Below are positions 1 through 8,029 of a DNA stretch of 64,000 nt, one piece after another. The translations under genes were made by a program, and so were the position numbers. The notes beneath the pieces are model-generated. The model ran no database searches. It was not told where the DNA came from and saw only the letters and a list, made by a program, of their open reading frames with translations. The first letter of the stretch is position 1. The number at the start of each line of letters is the position of its first letter. Source of the stretch: JADCRZ01 sp037718865 (GTDB lineage: Bacteria; Bacteroidota; Bacteroidia; Chitinophagales; Chitinophagaceae); contig JBBJMP010000004.1 in the NCBI GenBank assembly GCA_037718865.1, forward strand, positions 1-64,000, in the 5' to 3' direction.

Positions 1-31
1 GACCTGTGCTTCCAGCACCTAAGGCTACTCA

Positions 32-77
32 AAAAGGTTTTGGAAACATTTCAGAAAAGGTTTTGGAAACATTTCAG
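32..77. repeat. 23-bp tandem duplication
   Basis: Two perfect head-to-tail copies of a 23-bp unit beginning AAAAGGTTTTGG occupy 32-54 and 55-77. They end 13 bp before the first ATG of the flavodoxin-like gene. 23 is not a multiple of three, so the duplication would shift any reading frame passing through it. This fits the missing N-terminus of the gene that follows. Confidence 0.85.
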
Positions 78-90
78 AGCTTAGTCGCTT

Positions 91-675
91 ATGTTAGAAC
101 AGAAAGAAAATGTAGAAACAGAAGTTGTGAGGTTAGTAGATTATGATATAAAACCAGGCACGTCAACTAATGAAGGCGATGGAGATGAATGGCCTTTGAT
201 ACTTGAAAAAATTAAGCAATGCAATATCTTTATAATCGGTACTCCTGTTTGGGTTGGCCGTCTGGCTTCTACTGCACAAAGGATTATTGAAAGGTTAGAT
301 GCTATATTTCATGAAGAAGGCTTTACAGACGAAGAAAACGGTCAGTACTTCACCTATAATAAAGTGGCCGGTTGTTTGGTAACAGGTAATGAAGATGGAG
401 CACATTCATGTGCTGCACACGTATTGTGGGCTATGCAGGAATTCGGGTTCACCATTCCTCCAAATGTAAACGCCTACTGGGTTAATAAAGCAGGGCCAGG
501 CAAAAGCTATATAGAAGCAGGCGGAGAAAGATATTTATATACGAATAAGACTTTGTATAATACCGTTTACAACCTCTTGTATTTTGCTAAGCTTCTGCAA
601 CAACATCCTATTAATACCAATCTAAAAAAGCTTGCAGAAACAGCACAGCAGGAAAGTGATTTGCAGGAGGAGTAG
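91..675 (+). CDS. Flavodoxin-family NAD(P)H/FMN oxidoreductase, N-terminus missing
   Basis: The 194-residue product resembles the NADPH-dependent FMN reductase / flavodoxin fold. A hydrophobic strand and loop, IFIIGTPVWVG (about 46-56), matches the flavin-contacting region of the family. GCLVTGNEDG (94-103) matches the second conserved strand-loop. Family members normally begin with a strand and a phosphate-binding loop about 30-35 residues before this point, and that part is absent. Reading upstream in frame reaches a TAG at 82-84, just after a 23-bp tandem duplication. The gene is therefore probably 5'-truncated or frameshifted, although the visible ATG could still be used. Its specific substrate is unknown. 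It stands apart from the mobilization genes that follow and may be chromosomal. Confidence 0.6.
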   Translation: MLEQKENVETEVVRLVDYDIKPGTSTNEGDGDEWPLILEKIKQCNIFIIGTPVWVGRLASTAQRIIERLDAIFHEEGFTDEENGQYFTYNKVAGCLVTGNEDGAHSCAAHVLWAMQEFGFTIPPNVNAYWVNKAGPGKSYIEAGGERYLYTNKTLYNTVYNLLYFAKLLQQHPINTNLKKLAETAQQESDLQEE

Positions 676-904
676 TCTTATGCTTTTTACTTCATTCTTA
701 TTCTATTTCAAAACTTTATAATGTTCAAAAGCTTTTCCAGTCACTATCTGTTTTATCAGAAGCAAGGTACCTCTCCTCTCCGTAGTGTTCCACAGGACAA
801 TACTTAGGCAAATGGGCAAGCCAGACAGTGTCTGGTATTTGAAAAACCTACAGTTAATATACATTCTATGATTCTTACCTTTTTTAATATCAGATTAAAG
901 AATT

Positions 905-925
905 CCCGATACAATCGGGCTTTTC
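905..925 (+). terminator. Possible intrinsic terminator
   Basis: A perfect 6-bp stem (CCCGAT, 3-nt loop, ATCGGG) is followed by a short T-rich stretch. It lies about 230 bp downstream of the flavodoxin-like gene. The stretch 676-904 before it holds no convincing gene. The stem is short, so this is a modest call. Confidence 0.4.
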
Positions 926-1500
926 ATTTACATCGGTAGTGGAAGACATACGGATAGCAGAGCATTGCTGCCGCCACAACTACTACAGTACAAGTGAGTA
1001 ACACCAAGATGAAAAACCAAGGTACTATAGCTGGTAACATAAAAACAAATCTTCCGGCCGTAGTGAAGCGATAATGAAACCCAGTGAGTATTGTAGCGTT
1101 GGTTTTGCGAAATGGAATGTGCTTCCCGCCGTGTGTTGGCTTTTGTGTGGTTGCAGGTGGGAAGCCATGAAATGAAGCATCGCAAAGCTACGAACGTGGT
1201 GTAATGGTAGCGGAACGAAGGACGTAATGAATGAAGTGGGGCGAAGGACACAAGTAGCTGCCCGAACGAAGGCTGTAGGAGTAGCAAGGAGTGTGACAAA
1301 CTGCGTAGTGCAACGAAGCACCCGAAGGGCAATGGAGGTGTGCCAATACTACAAAGTACATAAATGGCTTTATTGGCACTGCTGCATTGGTTTGGCGCAT
1401 CTACTTGCCGACTAAGTCGTAGAGAGACCTTATTACCTTGCAGCGTGGGGTGGTTCAGGCTCTGTGAAGTAATTTTTGGGTTCCTCATTTTGGAATTATG
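926..1500. other. Non-coding, G-rich region with a hairpin; function unknown
   Basis: This stretch is visibly richer in G and C than its neighbours. It is purine-rich on the plus strand, with recurring CGAAGG/CGAACG-like words. Open frames exist on both strands but their translations are low-complexity (runs of Leu/Ser/Pro) and look like chance frames. A hairpin with an 8-bp perfect stem (TGCCAATA at 1341-1348 with TATTGGCA at 1371-1378) lies inside. It is directly downstream of the relaxase gene, so an element end, a transfer-related site or a structured RNA are all possible. I do not recognise it. Confidence 0.4.
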
Positions 1501-1570
1501 CCCTCGTATAGTTGAATTATTACATAATTATATTTTTTAAGTAATGCTCTCTTTTTTTTAATCAGCACAA

Positions 1571-2815
1571 CTACAAATGCAACCTGTTCGATTTTTTCTT
1601 GCGTTTCTTTTTTGATAACTGATATGGTAAATAATCGTTTTGATTTACCGGAGCCAATAAAGGTTCGAGAATATTTTCCTTTGAGTTATTTATTGATAGT
1701 TCTTTTTCCCCTATAAGATCAGTAGATTGTGACCTTTGCATTTGATTGTTTGTTGTTAACTGTGGCGTTTGGCAACACTTATCCATTATTCCCTTAGCAC
1801 TAAATTCTTTACCTAAATCACTTCCATTAAATACACACTTCGTTTTGAAGTCAATATAAGTAAGTCCATAAATATTCCCCTGACTATTTTGCCTCAGTAC
1901 CACCGTTATGCCCTTCTTAGCCAGGTCTTGTATAAACTCAGTTAACGTTTGCTTTTCTTTCACCAGCACCCATTTTATAGCAGTCTTTAATTGCTGCTGA
2001 TGCACCTGCATTAATGCTTCATTCTGCACAATCTTTTGTTCAAGATACTTTAGCATTGGTTTGCTATAAAAAGCACTGGCTTTAATAGGTGTGCCTATCT
2101 TGTTTCCCTTATCATCAAGTGCTGTATAAACCAATCCTCTTTTTTGAAACATCGTAGTATCTTCCCGTCCCCGGTCTGCCATTACATTATACAGCTTTAG
2201 TATCACATTTAGCTCTGGCAAGGAGGTGTATTTATAATGGTCAATAACAACATCGAGTACATTCGTGATGGCTCTTTTGGTTTGCATTTTTCCATATTGC
2301 ACTTTCTGTGCACTTACCTTTAGTGGGTTTTCCTGCGTTTGTTTTCTTCCTTCTGCCTTTGTCAATCCAAACTCTATTTCAATGGATTTACGTGCTGCTT
2401 CAGATTGATTTCTGCCCATGTTATTCATGTTTATTTTACTGCCGTCTTTTTGGATATTGGTACTTACAATATGAATGTGTTGATGCCCTGCATCACGGTG
2501 CTGATATACCAGGTACGGTTGCTTTTCAAAGCCGATGCCTTTCATATAAGCTTCAGCAATTAAACAGAGCTTATCTGTGTTTAATTTGTCACTCTCGTGG
2601 AAGTTTAAGGAAATATGTACGCTGTTTGCTTTTACCCTTTCATTAAGCGCTGCCTGATGCTCTAACCTGTGCAGTTTATCATAGAAATTTAAATGTTCTA
2701 CATCCTTCGGATAATTAACCGAATAAATACATTCGGCAACTCCCAACTGCACTTTCTTTTCATTGTAATTTAATGACCTTGAAAGGCTTTGTGTTGACTT
2801 AATTCTGGCTACCAT
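1571..2815 (-). CDS. Relaxase / mobilization nuclease (MobA/VirD2-like)
   Basis: A 414-residue relaxase that would nick the element's transfer origin and pilot the strand into a recipient. The relaxase core is recognisable from HISLNF (67-72) and the metal-binding histidine cluster HRDAGHQHIHI (106-116), typical of the PF03432 family. The C-terminus is basic and ends in a run of Lys/Arg. The start overlaps the stop of the full-length mobC reading frame (ATGGTAG on the coding strand), so translation was probably coupled. It belongs to the leftward mobilization operon. A related but divergent relaxase is encoded at 55597-56592. Confidence 0.9.
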   Translation of the reverse strand: MVARIKSTQSLSRSLNYNEKKVQLGVAECIYSVNYPKDVEHLNFYDKLHRLEHQAALNERVKANSVHISLNFHESDKLNTDKLCLIAEAYMKGIGFEKQPYLVYQHRDAGHQHIHIVSTNIQKDGSKINMNNMGRNQSEAARKSIEIEFGLTKAEGRKQTQENPLKVSAQKVQYGKMQTKRAITNVLDVVIDHYKYTSLPELNVILKLYNVMADRGREDTTMFQKRGLVYTALDDKGNKIGTPIKASAFYSKPMLKYLEQKIVQNEALMQVHQQQLKTAIKWVLVKEKQTLTEFIQDLAKKGITVVLRQNSQGNIYGLTYIDFKTKCVFNGSDLGKEFSAKGIMDKCCQTPQLTTNNQMQRSQSTDLIGEKELSINNSKENILEPLLAPVNQNDYLPYQLSKKKRKKKSNRLHL

Positions 2816-3195
2816 TTTTCCGAAAATTGATTGATACGATTTTTGATTTCCTCTACCTTATTCATCAGAATTTTCTTGTCTATTTCATTCATCAATATCC
2901 ATTGCTAGAACTCAGGAATTTTGTCTAGAATGTGCAGCTTATGCACTGCCTGGTTGAAGTTATTTCCGATAGCGCTTAGCTGGTTTCTTAGCTCAATCAT
3001 CTCTGCCATAAAGTCGTCCAGAGATTTGTTACGGGTAAGTATTGTTACCTTACCTGTTAGTAAAACCTTCCTCAAATAATCACTTAGCTTTCTGCAGGTA
3101 GTTGCTTTGAATCTGTTATCAAGCAACTCGTATTCTGCGATTGTTAACCGCAGCGTTATGAGTTTTGTCCGGTTCTTTTTTGCTTCTTCCATCAC
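2809..3195 (-). pseudogene. MobC-like relaxosome protein, split by an in-frame amber codon
   Basis: The first 96 residues look like a ribbon-helix-helix mobilization accessory protein, including LITLRLTIAEYELL and NQLSAIGNNFNQ motifs that recur in the MobC family. Translation stops at a TAG (2905-2907). Downstream in the same frame, without a gap, are 32 further codons that read like the family's C-terminal helix (starting QWILMNEIDKK, ending FSEKW). They close with TAG at 2809-2811, overlapping the relaxase ATG. The natural gene was therefore about 129 residues and has acquired a single nonsense codon. The 96-residue form may keep DNA binding. A sequencing error is the alternative. Confidence 0.75.
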
Positions 3196-3441
3196 ATTAT
3201 CATTTTCACTTTTTAAAAATTATTTCGAGCTCTTTTATAAATTTCCGCTTTCAAAAAAGCTTTAAAATTTTCCTTTACATTGTCTTTTCTTCCCCCTGCG
3301 AGTTCCGAGCTAAGGGGTTAAATTCTCGTTTGTATTACAAACGGACATTTAACCAAGTGTCAGGCACTTTAAAGAAAACTCCCCTGACCATTAACTCTGT
3401 AATGATTTTTTAGACTTTAAAACCTACGATTTTAAAAATCC

Positions 3442-4362
3442 TTACAGATGTCTTCGTAACCTAAGCCTTTGTTTGTGTTGCTGGTTTTGGTGAACGAGGT
3501 AGTCATTTAAGTCCTTGTGATTTTTGTATAAATCGCTTTTGTCGGTGTATTTTAAATCCCACTTCAAAGCATTCTGCGTGTACTTAATTCCTCCGGTATC
3601 CCTGTCTAAATACAGGTTAACTTTCCGGTGTTCTTCCATCAATTGCCGGCTCTTTTCAAAAAAAGAAAGGGAGTTTAGGACAAGAAAATTTGTCAGTTCA
3701 GCGGTACTTTTCTGATTAATAGTTTGGTAAGATAGGAAGCTGAAAAAACCTTCAAATACAGCCAGTTCTTTAGCATCCACAGTGTTGATTTGTGTCACAT
3801 CTTTTGGTGAACTGCTTCCTTTAAAAACAGAATTTCTTAACTCAAATCCGCCTGATTTATTTTCAAATCCGATAGCAAAATATCTCTTGTCAAATAGCTC
3901 AAAATCTACTTCTTTGCAGTACTTTATTGCAATCTCTACAGGTATTTTTCTGGTAGTCAGATAGCGGCAAAGAGCAGGATTTGTGAGCGGCTTTGCGGCT
4001 ATCACTTTTATCTTAGGTTCAAGTGCCTCCTGAGCCTTTTGTGTGTTTGCCTGAAGCTGTTGAACCGTTAATGTTTGACGGTGAAAAGAAAGAGATGTTG
4101 AGAACTTTTGCAGCACTTCTTTAATACCGCAGTTGTAATACAAAATCCCAAAATCTATCAGGCTTCCTCCTTTGCCTAAACCGTGATCATACCATACATT
4201 TAATGTTTGGTTTACTTTAAAAGATGGTTCTTTTTCTTCTCTTAATGGCGATAAATACCAGTAGTCATTGTTCCTGATTTTTTGTGGCTGGTAACCTAAT
4301 TTTGTCAGGTATTCTACTATATCAATCTGCTTTGCATCCTGCAAAGAAAAATGTTGGTTCAT
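3442..4362 (-). CDS. Toprim-domain primase-like protein of a mobilizable element
   Basis: A 306-residue protein in the position where Bacteroidota mobilizable elements carry a small primase. Residues 30-72 resemble the DnaG-type CHC2 N-terminal domain (SPLREEKEPSFKV, then WYDHGLGKGGSLIDF) but lack the zinc-binding cysteines. The Toprim fold is marked by VFEGF (202-206, the conserved Glu) and LDRDTGG (252-258, the DxD metal site). It presumably primes DNA synthesis after transfer or excision. It shares extended similarity with the protein at 57076-58026, for example the AKQID..EYL start and the RNNDYWY segment. The 246-bp gap to mobC (3196-3441) shows nothing clear. Confidence 0.8.
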   Translation of the reverse strand: MNQHFSLQDAKQIDIVEYLTKLGYQPQKIRNNDYWYLSPLREEKEPSFKVNQTLNVWYDHGLGKGGSLIDFGILYYNCGIKEVLQKFSTSLSFHRQTLTVQQLQANTQKAQEALEPKIKVIAAKPLTNPALCRYLTTRKIPVEIAIKYCKEVDFELFDKRYFAIGFENKSGGFELRNSVFKGSSSPKDVTQINTVDAKELAVFEGFFSFLSYQTINQKSTAELTNFLVLNSLSFFEKSRQLMEEHRKVNLYLDRDTGGIKYTQNALKWDLKYTDKSDLYKNHKDLNDYLVHQNQQHKQRLRLRRHL

Positions 4363-4445
4363 ATCTTATTTTTTTACTTGTTTGTAACCTTGTCTGCCCA
4401 AAAAGTGCAGTGTGTAAATTGGTACGGTGGTGTAGATCTGTTTTT

Positions 4446-4590
4446 ATGATGAGACGATGAGAAACCTGTCTAACTATTTATATTTTAAATAATTAAACTC
4501 TCATCATGCGCTCATCAAGAATACTTGCCATGATGAAATTCCTCATCAAGCTCATCATGCCTCATCATGGATTTAAAACTTTGATGAGGC
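4446..4590. repeat. Iteron-like cluster of CTCATCATG repeats
   Basis: About eight copies of CTCATCA(T/A)G or its complement lie within 145 bp. Direct copies are near 4499, 4511, 4542, 4551 and 4561. Inverted copies are near 4448, 4531 and 4581. The cluster sits between the Toprim primase gene and the primase-helicase gene, the usual place for an initiator-binding or origin region. An origin or operator role is an inference. Confidence 0.6.
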
Positions 4591-4626
4591 TTACAATCCT
4601 TTCCTGTTCTATCTTTCAAGCCTATC

Positions 4627-5853
4627 TTAGCTGCTTTCATCAAACTTTTGCTCAATCCAATCCCATGTTATGGTGTAATAACGGCCGGTGTAATGAACAG
4701 GAACAAGCTCATTAGATAGATTGTATATGTAGGTCTGATAGCTTAAGCTATTGCTTACCGGTTCCATTTTCCATTCCTGTTGCAATACCGCCGCTATATT
4801 TTGCCGTGACAAACGAGGCACGTTTTTTTTTAGCAGCTCCAAAATATCTTTATTAGCAAAAAATAGTTCTTGGGCATTTGTGGCTTCAAAGATTTCTTTA
4901 AATAGGAGCAGTATCTCTGTCTCTACTTTATTCCGGTTGTTTCGGATAACTCTTAAAAGTGCATCGGTTCGTAATTGTTTTTCTGAAAACCACATCCTGG
5001 TAAGTCCTTGCGGAACGGATAAAGGTCTTTGCAGCAGGTAGTATAGAAAATGATTTATCTCCTTTTCCATATCCTGTAGTAAGCGGATATTTTCTGACAT
5101 CAGTACCGGTATTTTCCTTATCCAGTATCTTGTTTCAGTAGGATCAATTACAATAAAGTTTTCTTCGTTATTGGAACAGAGAACAAACTTTCCAAAAAAT
5201 TCTATCTCTTTCCTGTCCTTGTTCTTTGCTTCAGTCTTGGAAGTACGTGCAGTACTAAGGTTCTTAATCTTTTCTGAATCTTCTTTCCTGTCAAGCAGTA
5301 CTTCGTCAACAGCTATTATAAGCATGTTCATCCAATCTGAATTGAACTGTGATCTGAAATCACTGTTTCCGTTAAAGGTCATGTTCCTGCCAAAAATTAG
5401 TTTTAGCAAATTCAGAAAAGTGGTCTTTCCTGTTTTTCGTTCACTGGATACAAGACAAAGTACAGGAAGCTTTTGTGTTGGGTTTGTGTAGAGCAGACTT
5501 AGGTAATCCAGCCCTAAATCATATTGCTCATCGAATATGTGTCGAAGGAAGTTAAGTATAGTATCACAACTTCCTGGTTCAGCTTTCCATTCCAATGGCT
5601 GGTAGAGGTTATAGAAGTTCCCTATTGTTTCCTGGAAATGAAGGTGGCTGGGAACACATGAAAAGCCGTCGAACTTTTGAACCTTCCTGAAGGCGCTTTT
5701 AGTTAAATCCTGCTTTAGCATTTCTGCAGACCAGGGCATCCAGATTTCCTTATACTCTCCATGGATGGTTGGCTGCAAACATTTCTTATAGTAGTTAGTT
5801 TGAACTCTGATATAGCTATCAGGAGTGTTAAGCGGATAATTTAAGTCAGGCAT
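4627..5853 (-). CDS. SF3-type primase-helicase (VapE/DUF5906-like)
   Basis: A 408-residue P-loop ATPase of superfamily 3 helicase type. Walker A is SSERKTGKTTF (136-146), Walker B is MLIIAVDEV (177-185), and the sensor/motif C region is KFVLCSNNE (222-230). Such proteins unwind the replication origin of plasmids and integrative elements. The proximity of a Toprim primase and an iteron-like repeat cluster just downstream supports a role in element replication. A 12-bp gap separates it from the HTH gene upstream, so the two are probably co-transcribed. Confidence 0.8.
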   Translation of the reverse strand: MPDLNYPLNTPDSYIRVQTNYYKKCLQPTIHGEYKEIWMPWSAEMLKQDLTKSAFRKVQKFDGFSCVPSHLHFQETIGNFYNLYQPLEWKAEPGSCDTILNFLRHIFDEQYDLGLDYLSLLYTNPTQKLPVLCLVSSERKTGKTTFLNLLKLIFGRNMTFNGNSDFRSQFNSDWMNMLIIAVDEVLLDRKEDSEKIKNLSTARTSKTEAKNKDRKEIEFFGKFVLCSNNEENFIVIDPTETRYWIRKIPVLMSENIRLLQDMEKEINHFLYYLLQRPLSVPQGLTRMWFSEKQLRTDALLRVIRNNRNKVETEILLLFKEIFEATNAQELFFANKDILELLKKNVPRLSRQNIAAVLQQEWKMEPVSNSLSYQTYIYNLSNELVPVHYTGRYYTITWDWIEQKFDESS

Positions 5854-5865
5854 AGCAGCAGAATT

Positions 5866-6207
5866 TTAAAAATTATTTCTTCGCTTTGGGATCATATACT
5901 GCTCTGCTTCCTGTCTTATTTCCAATGCAGTCTTTTTCCGCCCGGCTTTTATCCATTCCGCTAATTCTGCTTTATAGAAATATAAACGCTTGCCTTGTTT
6001 GTTTACAGGTATCTCTTTCCTGCTGACTTTTCCATACAGGGTTGGAACGGACAGATTAAGGAATTTGGCAGCCTCTGAAATACATAAGAGTTCATCAACC
6101 GGCAATGACGAATTATTTCCTTCCCTGAGTAACTGCTCTATGTTATTTAGCTTGTCGTGAAGAAGGCTTACCGCTTGTGGTAATTGTTCAAATGTTAGTG
6201 GTTCCAT
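5866..6207 (-). CDS. Excisionase-like helix-turn-helix protein
   Basis: A 113-residue protein with an N-terminal coiled segment. It also has a MerR/excisionase-type winged HTH at about 42-88 (ISEAAKFLNLSVPTLY and KRLYFYKAELAEWI). Small proteins of this kind act as recombination directionality factors or regulators of mobilization operons in Bacteroides conjugative elements. It is encoded just upstream of the primase-helicase. Confidence 0.75.
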   Translation of the reverse strand: MEPLTFEQLPQAVSLLHDKLNNIEQLLREGNNSSLPVDELLCISEAAKFLNLSVPTLYGKVSRKEIPVNKQGKRLYFYKAELAEWIKAGRKKTALEIRQEAEQYMIPKRRNNF

Positions 6208-6294
6208 AACAGCATTTTTGTTTTATGCTGCAATGGTATACTTGTGTTTAGCAGGGTTACAAGGGTTTACCCCTGTATTCCCAACAAAACCCCA

Positions 6295-6918
6295 CTATCT
6301 TTTTTGATTTCTATTGTTTCTATGCAGAGGAGACAGGTAGAATTTACCTTCAGATTTTTTTACATCAAATAAAGGTGACTGGCAACCTTTTGTATTTGAT
6401 GAGATAATATCCTTGAGATACTTTTCGGTATAATGTTTTTGGGCTCCCTTATCGCGGTATTGAAAGTTTGTTTGTATCCAGCCCTCTAGTTCCGACTTGT
6501 TACAACTTGTTATCAAATTTGACGAATATAATTGCTTAAAAGCATCAGCAAGCTGGTTGCCGGGACCATTAAATAAAAGAGGTTCTACAGCATCTTCTGT
6601 TGTTAACAGTTTTAGCAAGTGTTGCTGGTCTTTTGCTGAGAAATAATTTTTTACAATGGTAAAAAACTCGTGTACTATTTCTTCTTTAAAAACGGGATAA
6701 GCTTTGGTTAGCTTTTTTGGCAGTTCGTCATTGACAATTTTTTCTGTCTCTTTTGATAAGTCAATAACTTTTGACACCGCTTCTTCAAATTCTTTGAGTA
6801 TATTTTCCCTGGCTCTTACAGTGTCTACCAGGTCATTAATAAGATTATCATCCGCTACTGCATTATCAGTATGAGATAAACTGGGGGCAATGAATATACT
6901 ATTAAGATCTAAACTCAA
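6295..6918 (-). pseudogene. rteC: 3' part of rteC (copy A, 5'-truncated)
   Basis: The last 207 codons match the RteC family, DNA-binding regulators of excision and transfer in CTnDOT-type elements. This copy keeps the natural C-terminus (ending NRNQKR) but lacks the first ~100 residues. Upstream, the reading frame runs into the end of an IS21-family element. About 195 residues are identical to copy B (9879-10838). The intact ancestral gene joined the N-terminus of copy B to this C-terminus. Confidence 0.75.
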
Positions 6919-6931
6919 TAAATAATCTAAT
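6327..6931. repeat. 605-bp direct repeat, left copy (rteC segment)
   Basis: This segment recurs at 9923-10527 with the same length and, where I compared lines, the same bases. It begins at GAGGAGACAGG and ends at AATAATCTAAT. The repeats flank an IS21-family element. IS21-type target duplications are normally 4-8 bp, so a 605-bp repeat needs another explanation. Confidence 0.85.
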
Positions 6932-7030
6932 TAAGTATTCCACGAGGAGTTTACCACCGTTCCACGTGATAAGATACCAAGCATTCCACAGAATAAGAGC
7001 CACCATTCCACAGGATAAGAGCCACCGTTT
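6932..7030. repeat. IS21 #1 left-end transposase-binding repeats
   Basis: Within 100 bp, ATTCCAC or GTTCCACG recurs several times, followed by AGGATAAGAGCCACC or close variants. This is the mirror of the array at the other end. The remainder of the gap up to istB (7031-7241) contains variant repeats of CCGGAGGAGAT/CCGAAGGAGG type and no gene. Confidence 0.7.
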
Positions 7031-7241
7031 TGAGAAGGCAGCATTTTCTTTCCGGGGAGATGATTTGTTTTATTCCGGAGGAGATGTTTTTCATTCTTTC
7101 CGAAGGAGGAATTTTCTGTTTTTTTCCTGAAAGAGGTTACAGTTCATTCCTTTCCTGTCGACACTTGTTATAATTCATCCTTTCAAAGAGCGTGTTAAAC
7201 AATGAGATTTAGGTTAATGCACAAAGTACTATTACAACATC

Positions 7242-7967
7242 TCATTTCTTTTTTCTCAAAGAAGTTCCCAGTAAACTAATTTTATGTGCATGAGCCGTAA
7301 GTCTATCCATAATCGCATCGGCAAGGGTAGGCTCTCCAATGTATTCATACCATTTGTTAACCGGTAATTGTGAGGTGATAATTGTAGCATGCTTTCCATA
7401 TCTATCCTCAAGAATGTCAAGCAAGGTAAGTCTTATCTTATGATCGAGAGGGTTTAAACCAAAATCGTCCAGGATGAGTAAGGGAGCCCTTGCTATTTGA
7501 TTGACCAATTTAACATAAGTGCCATCGAGGCGCGCAGCGGATATGGTTTCAATAAAACGACTCATAGAAAAATACAGGGTACTGTAGTCATTCAGGCACG
7601 CCTGGCGTCCTAGGGCGCAGGCTAAAAAACTTTTACCGGTTCCAGTCGATCCGCTAATAAGTACCGTTTCTCCTTTTTCAATATAGGTGCCGTCACATAA
7701 TTGGAGAAGTTGTTCTTTGCTTATTCCACGTTCCGAGCCACAATGGATCTGTTCAGGAAGAGCATTGTAGCGCAACTTGGACCGGCTAAGATTACGGGTT
7801 GTACGCTTGTGGGATCGATACTGCGTTTCGGCTTCAGTAAGCATACCCAGCAGTGTGTGTGATTCAGGATGCTCGTGGATGGGGTGGCCCAGTATGGCTT
7901 CATATTGTTTAATCATTCCATAGAGGTTTAGCTTTTGCATCTGTTCCAAGGTGTTTTGGGTGTTCAT
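7242..7967 (-). CDS. istB: IstB-like ATPase of IS21 #1
   Basis: A 241-residue AAA+ transposition helper protein related to DnaC. Walker A is GSTGTGKS (106-113) and Walker B is LLILDDFG (163-170). It stimulates and targets the IstA transposase. Length and order (downstream of istA, 62-bp gap) are normal for IS21-family elements. It looks intact. Confidence 0.93.
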   Translation of the reverse strand: MNTQNTLEQMQKLNLYGMIKQYEAILGHPIHEHPESHTLLGMLTEAETQYRSHKRTTRNLSRSKLRYNALPEQIHCGSERGISKEQLLQLCDGTYIEKGETVLISGSTGTGKSFLACALGRQACLNDYSTLYFSMSRFIETISAARLDGTYVKLVNQIARAPLLILDDFGLNPLDHKIRLTLLDILEDRYGKHATIITSQLPVNKWYEYIGEPTLADAIMDRLTAHAHKISLLGTSLRKKK

Positions 7968-8029
7968 TGTTTGTTGATTTGTTTTTTTATAATAATGATT
8001 GCTTTTGAAAAAAGAAAAAGGTTCTGGAG

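Noticed and set aside
928..1488. 186-residue minus-strand ORF and overlapping frames in both strands
   Set aside because: Low-complexity Leu/Ser/Pro translation, several equally long overlapping frames, no recognisable domain; treated as non-coding DNA.
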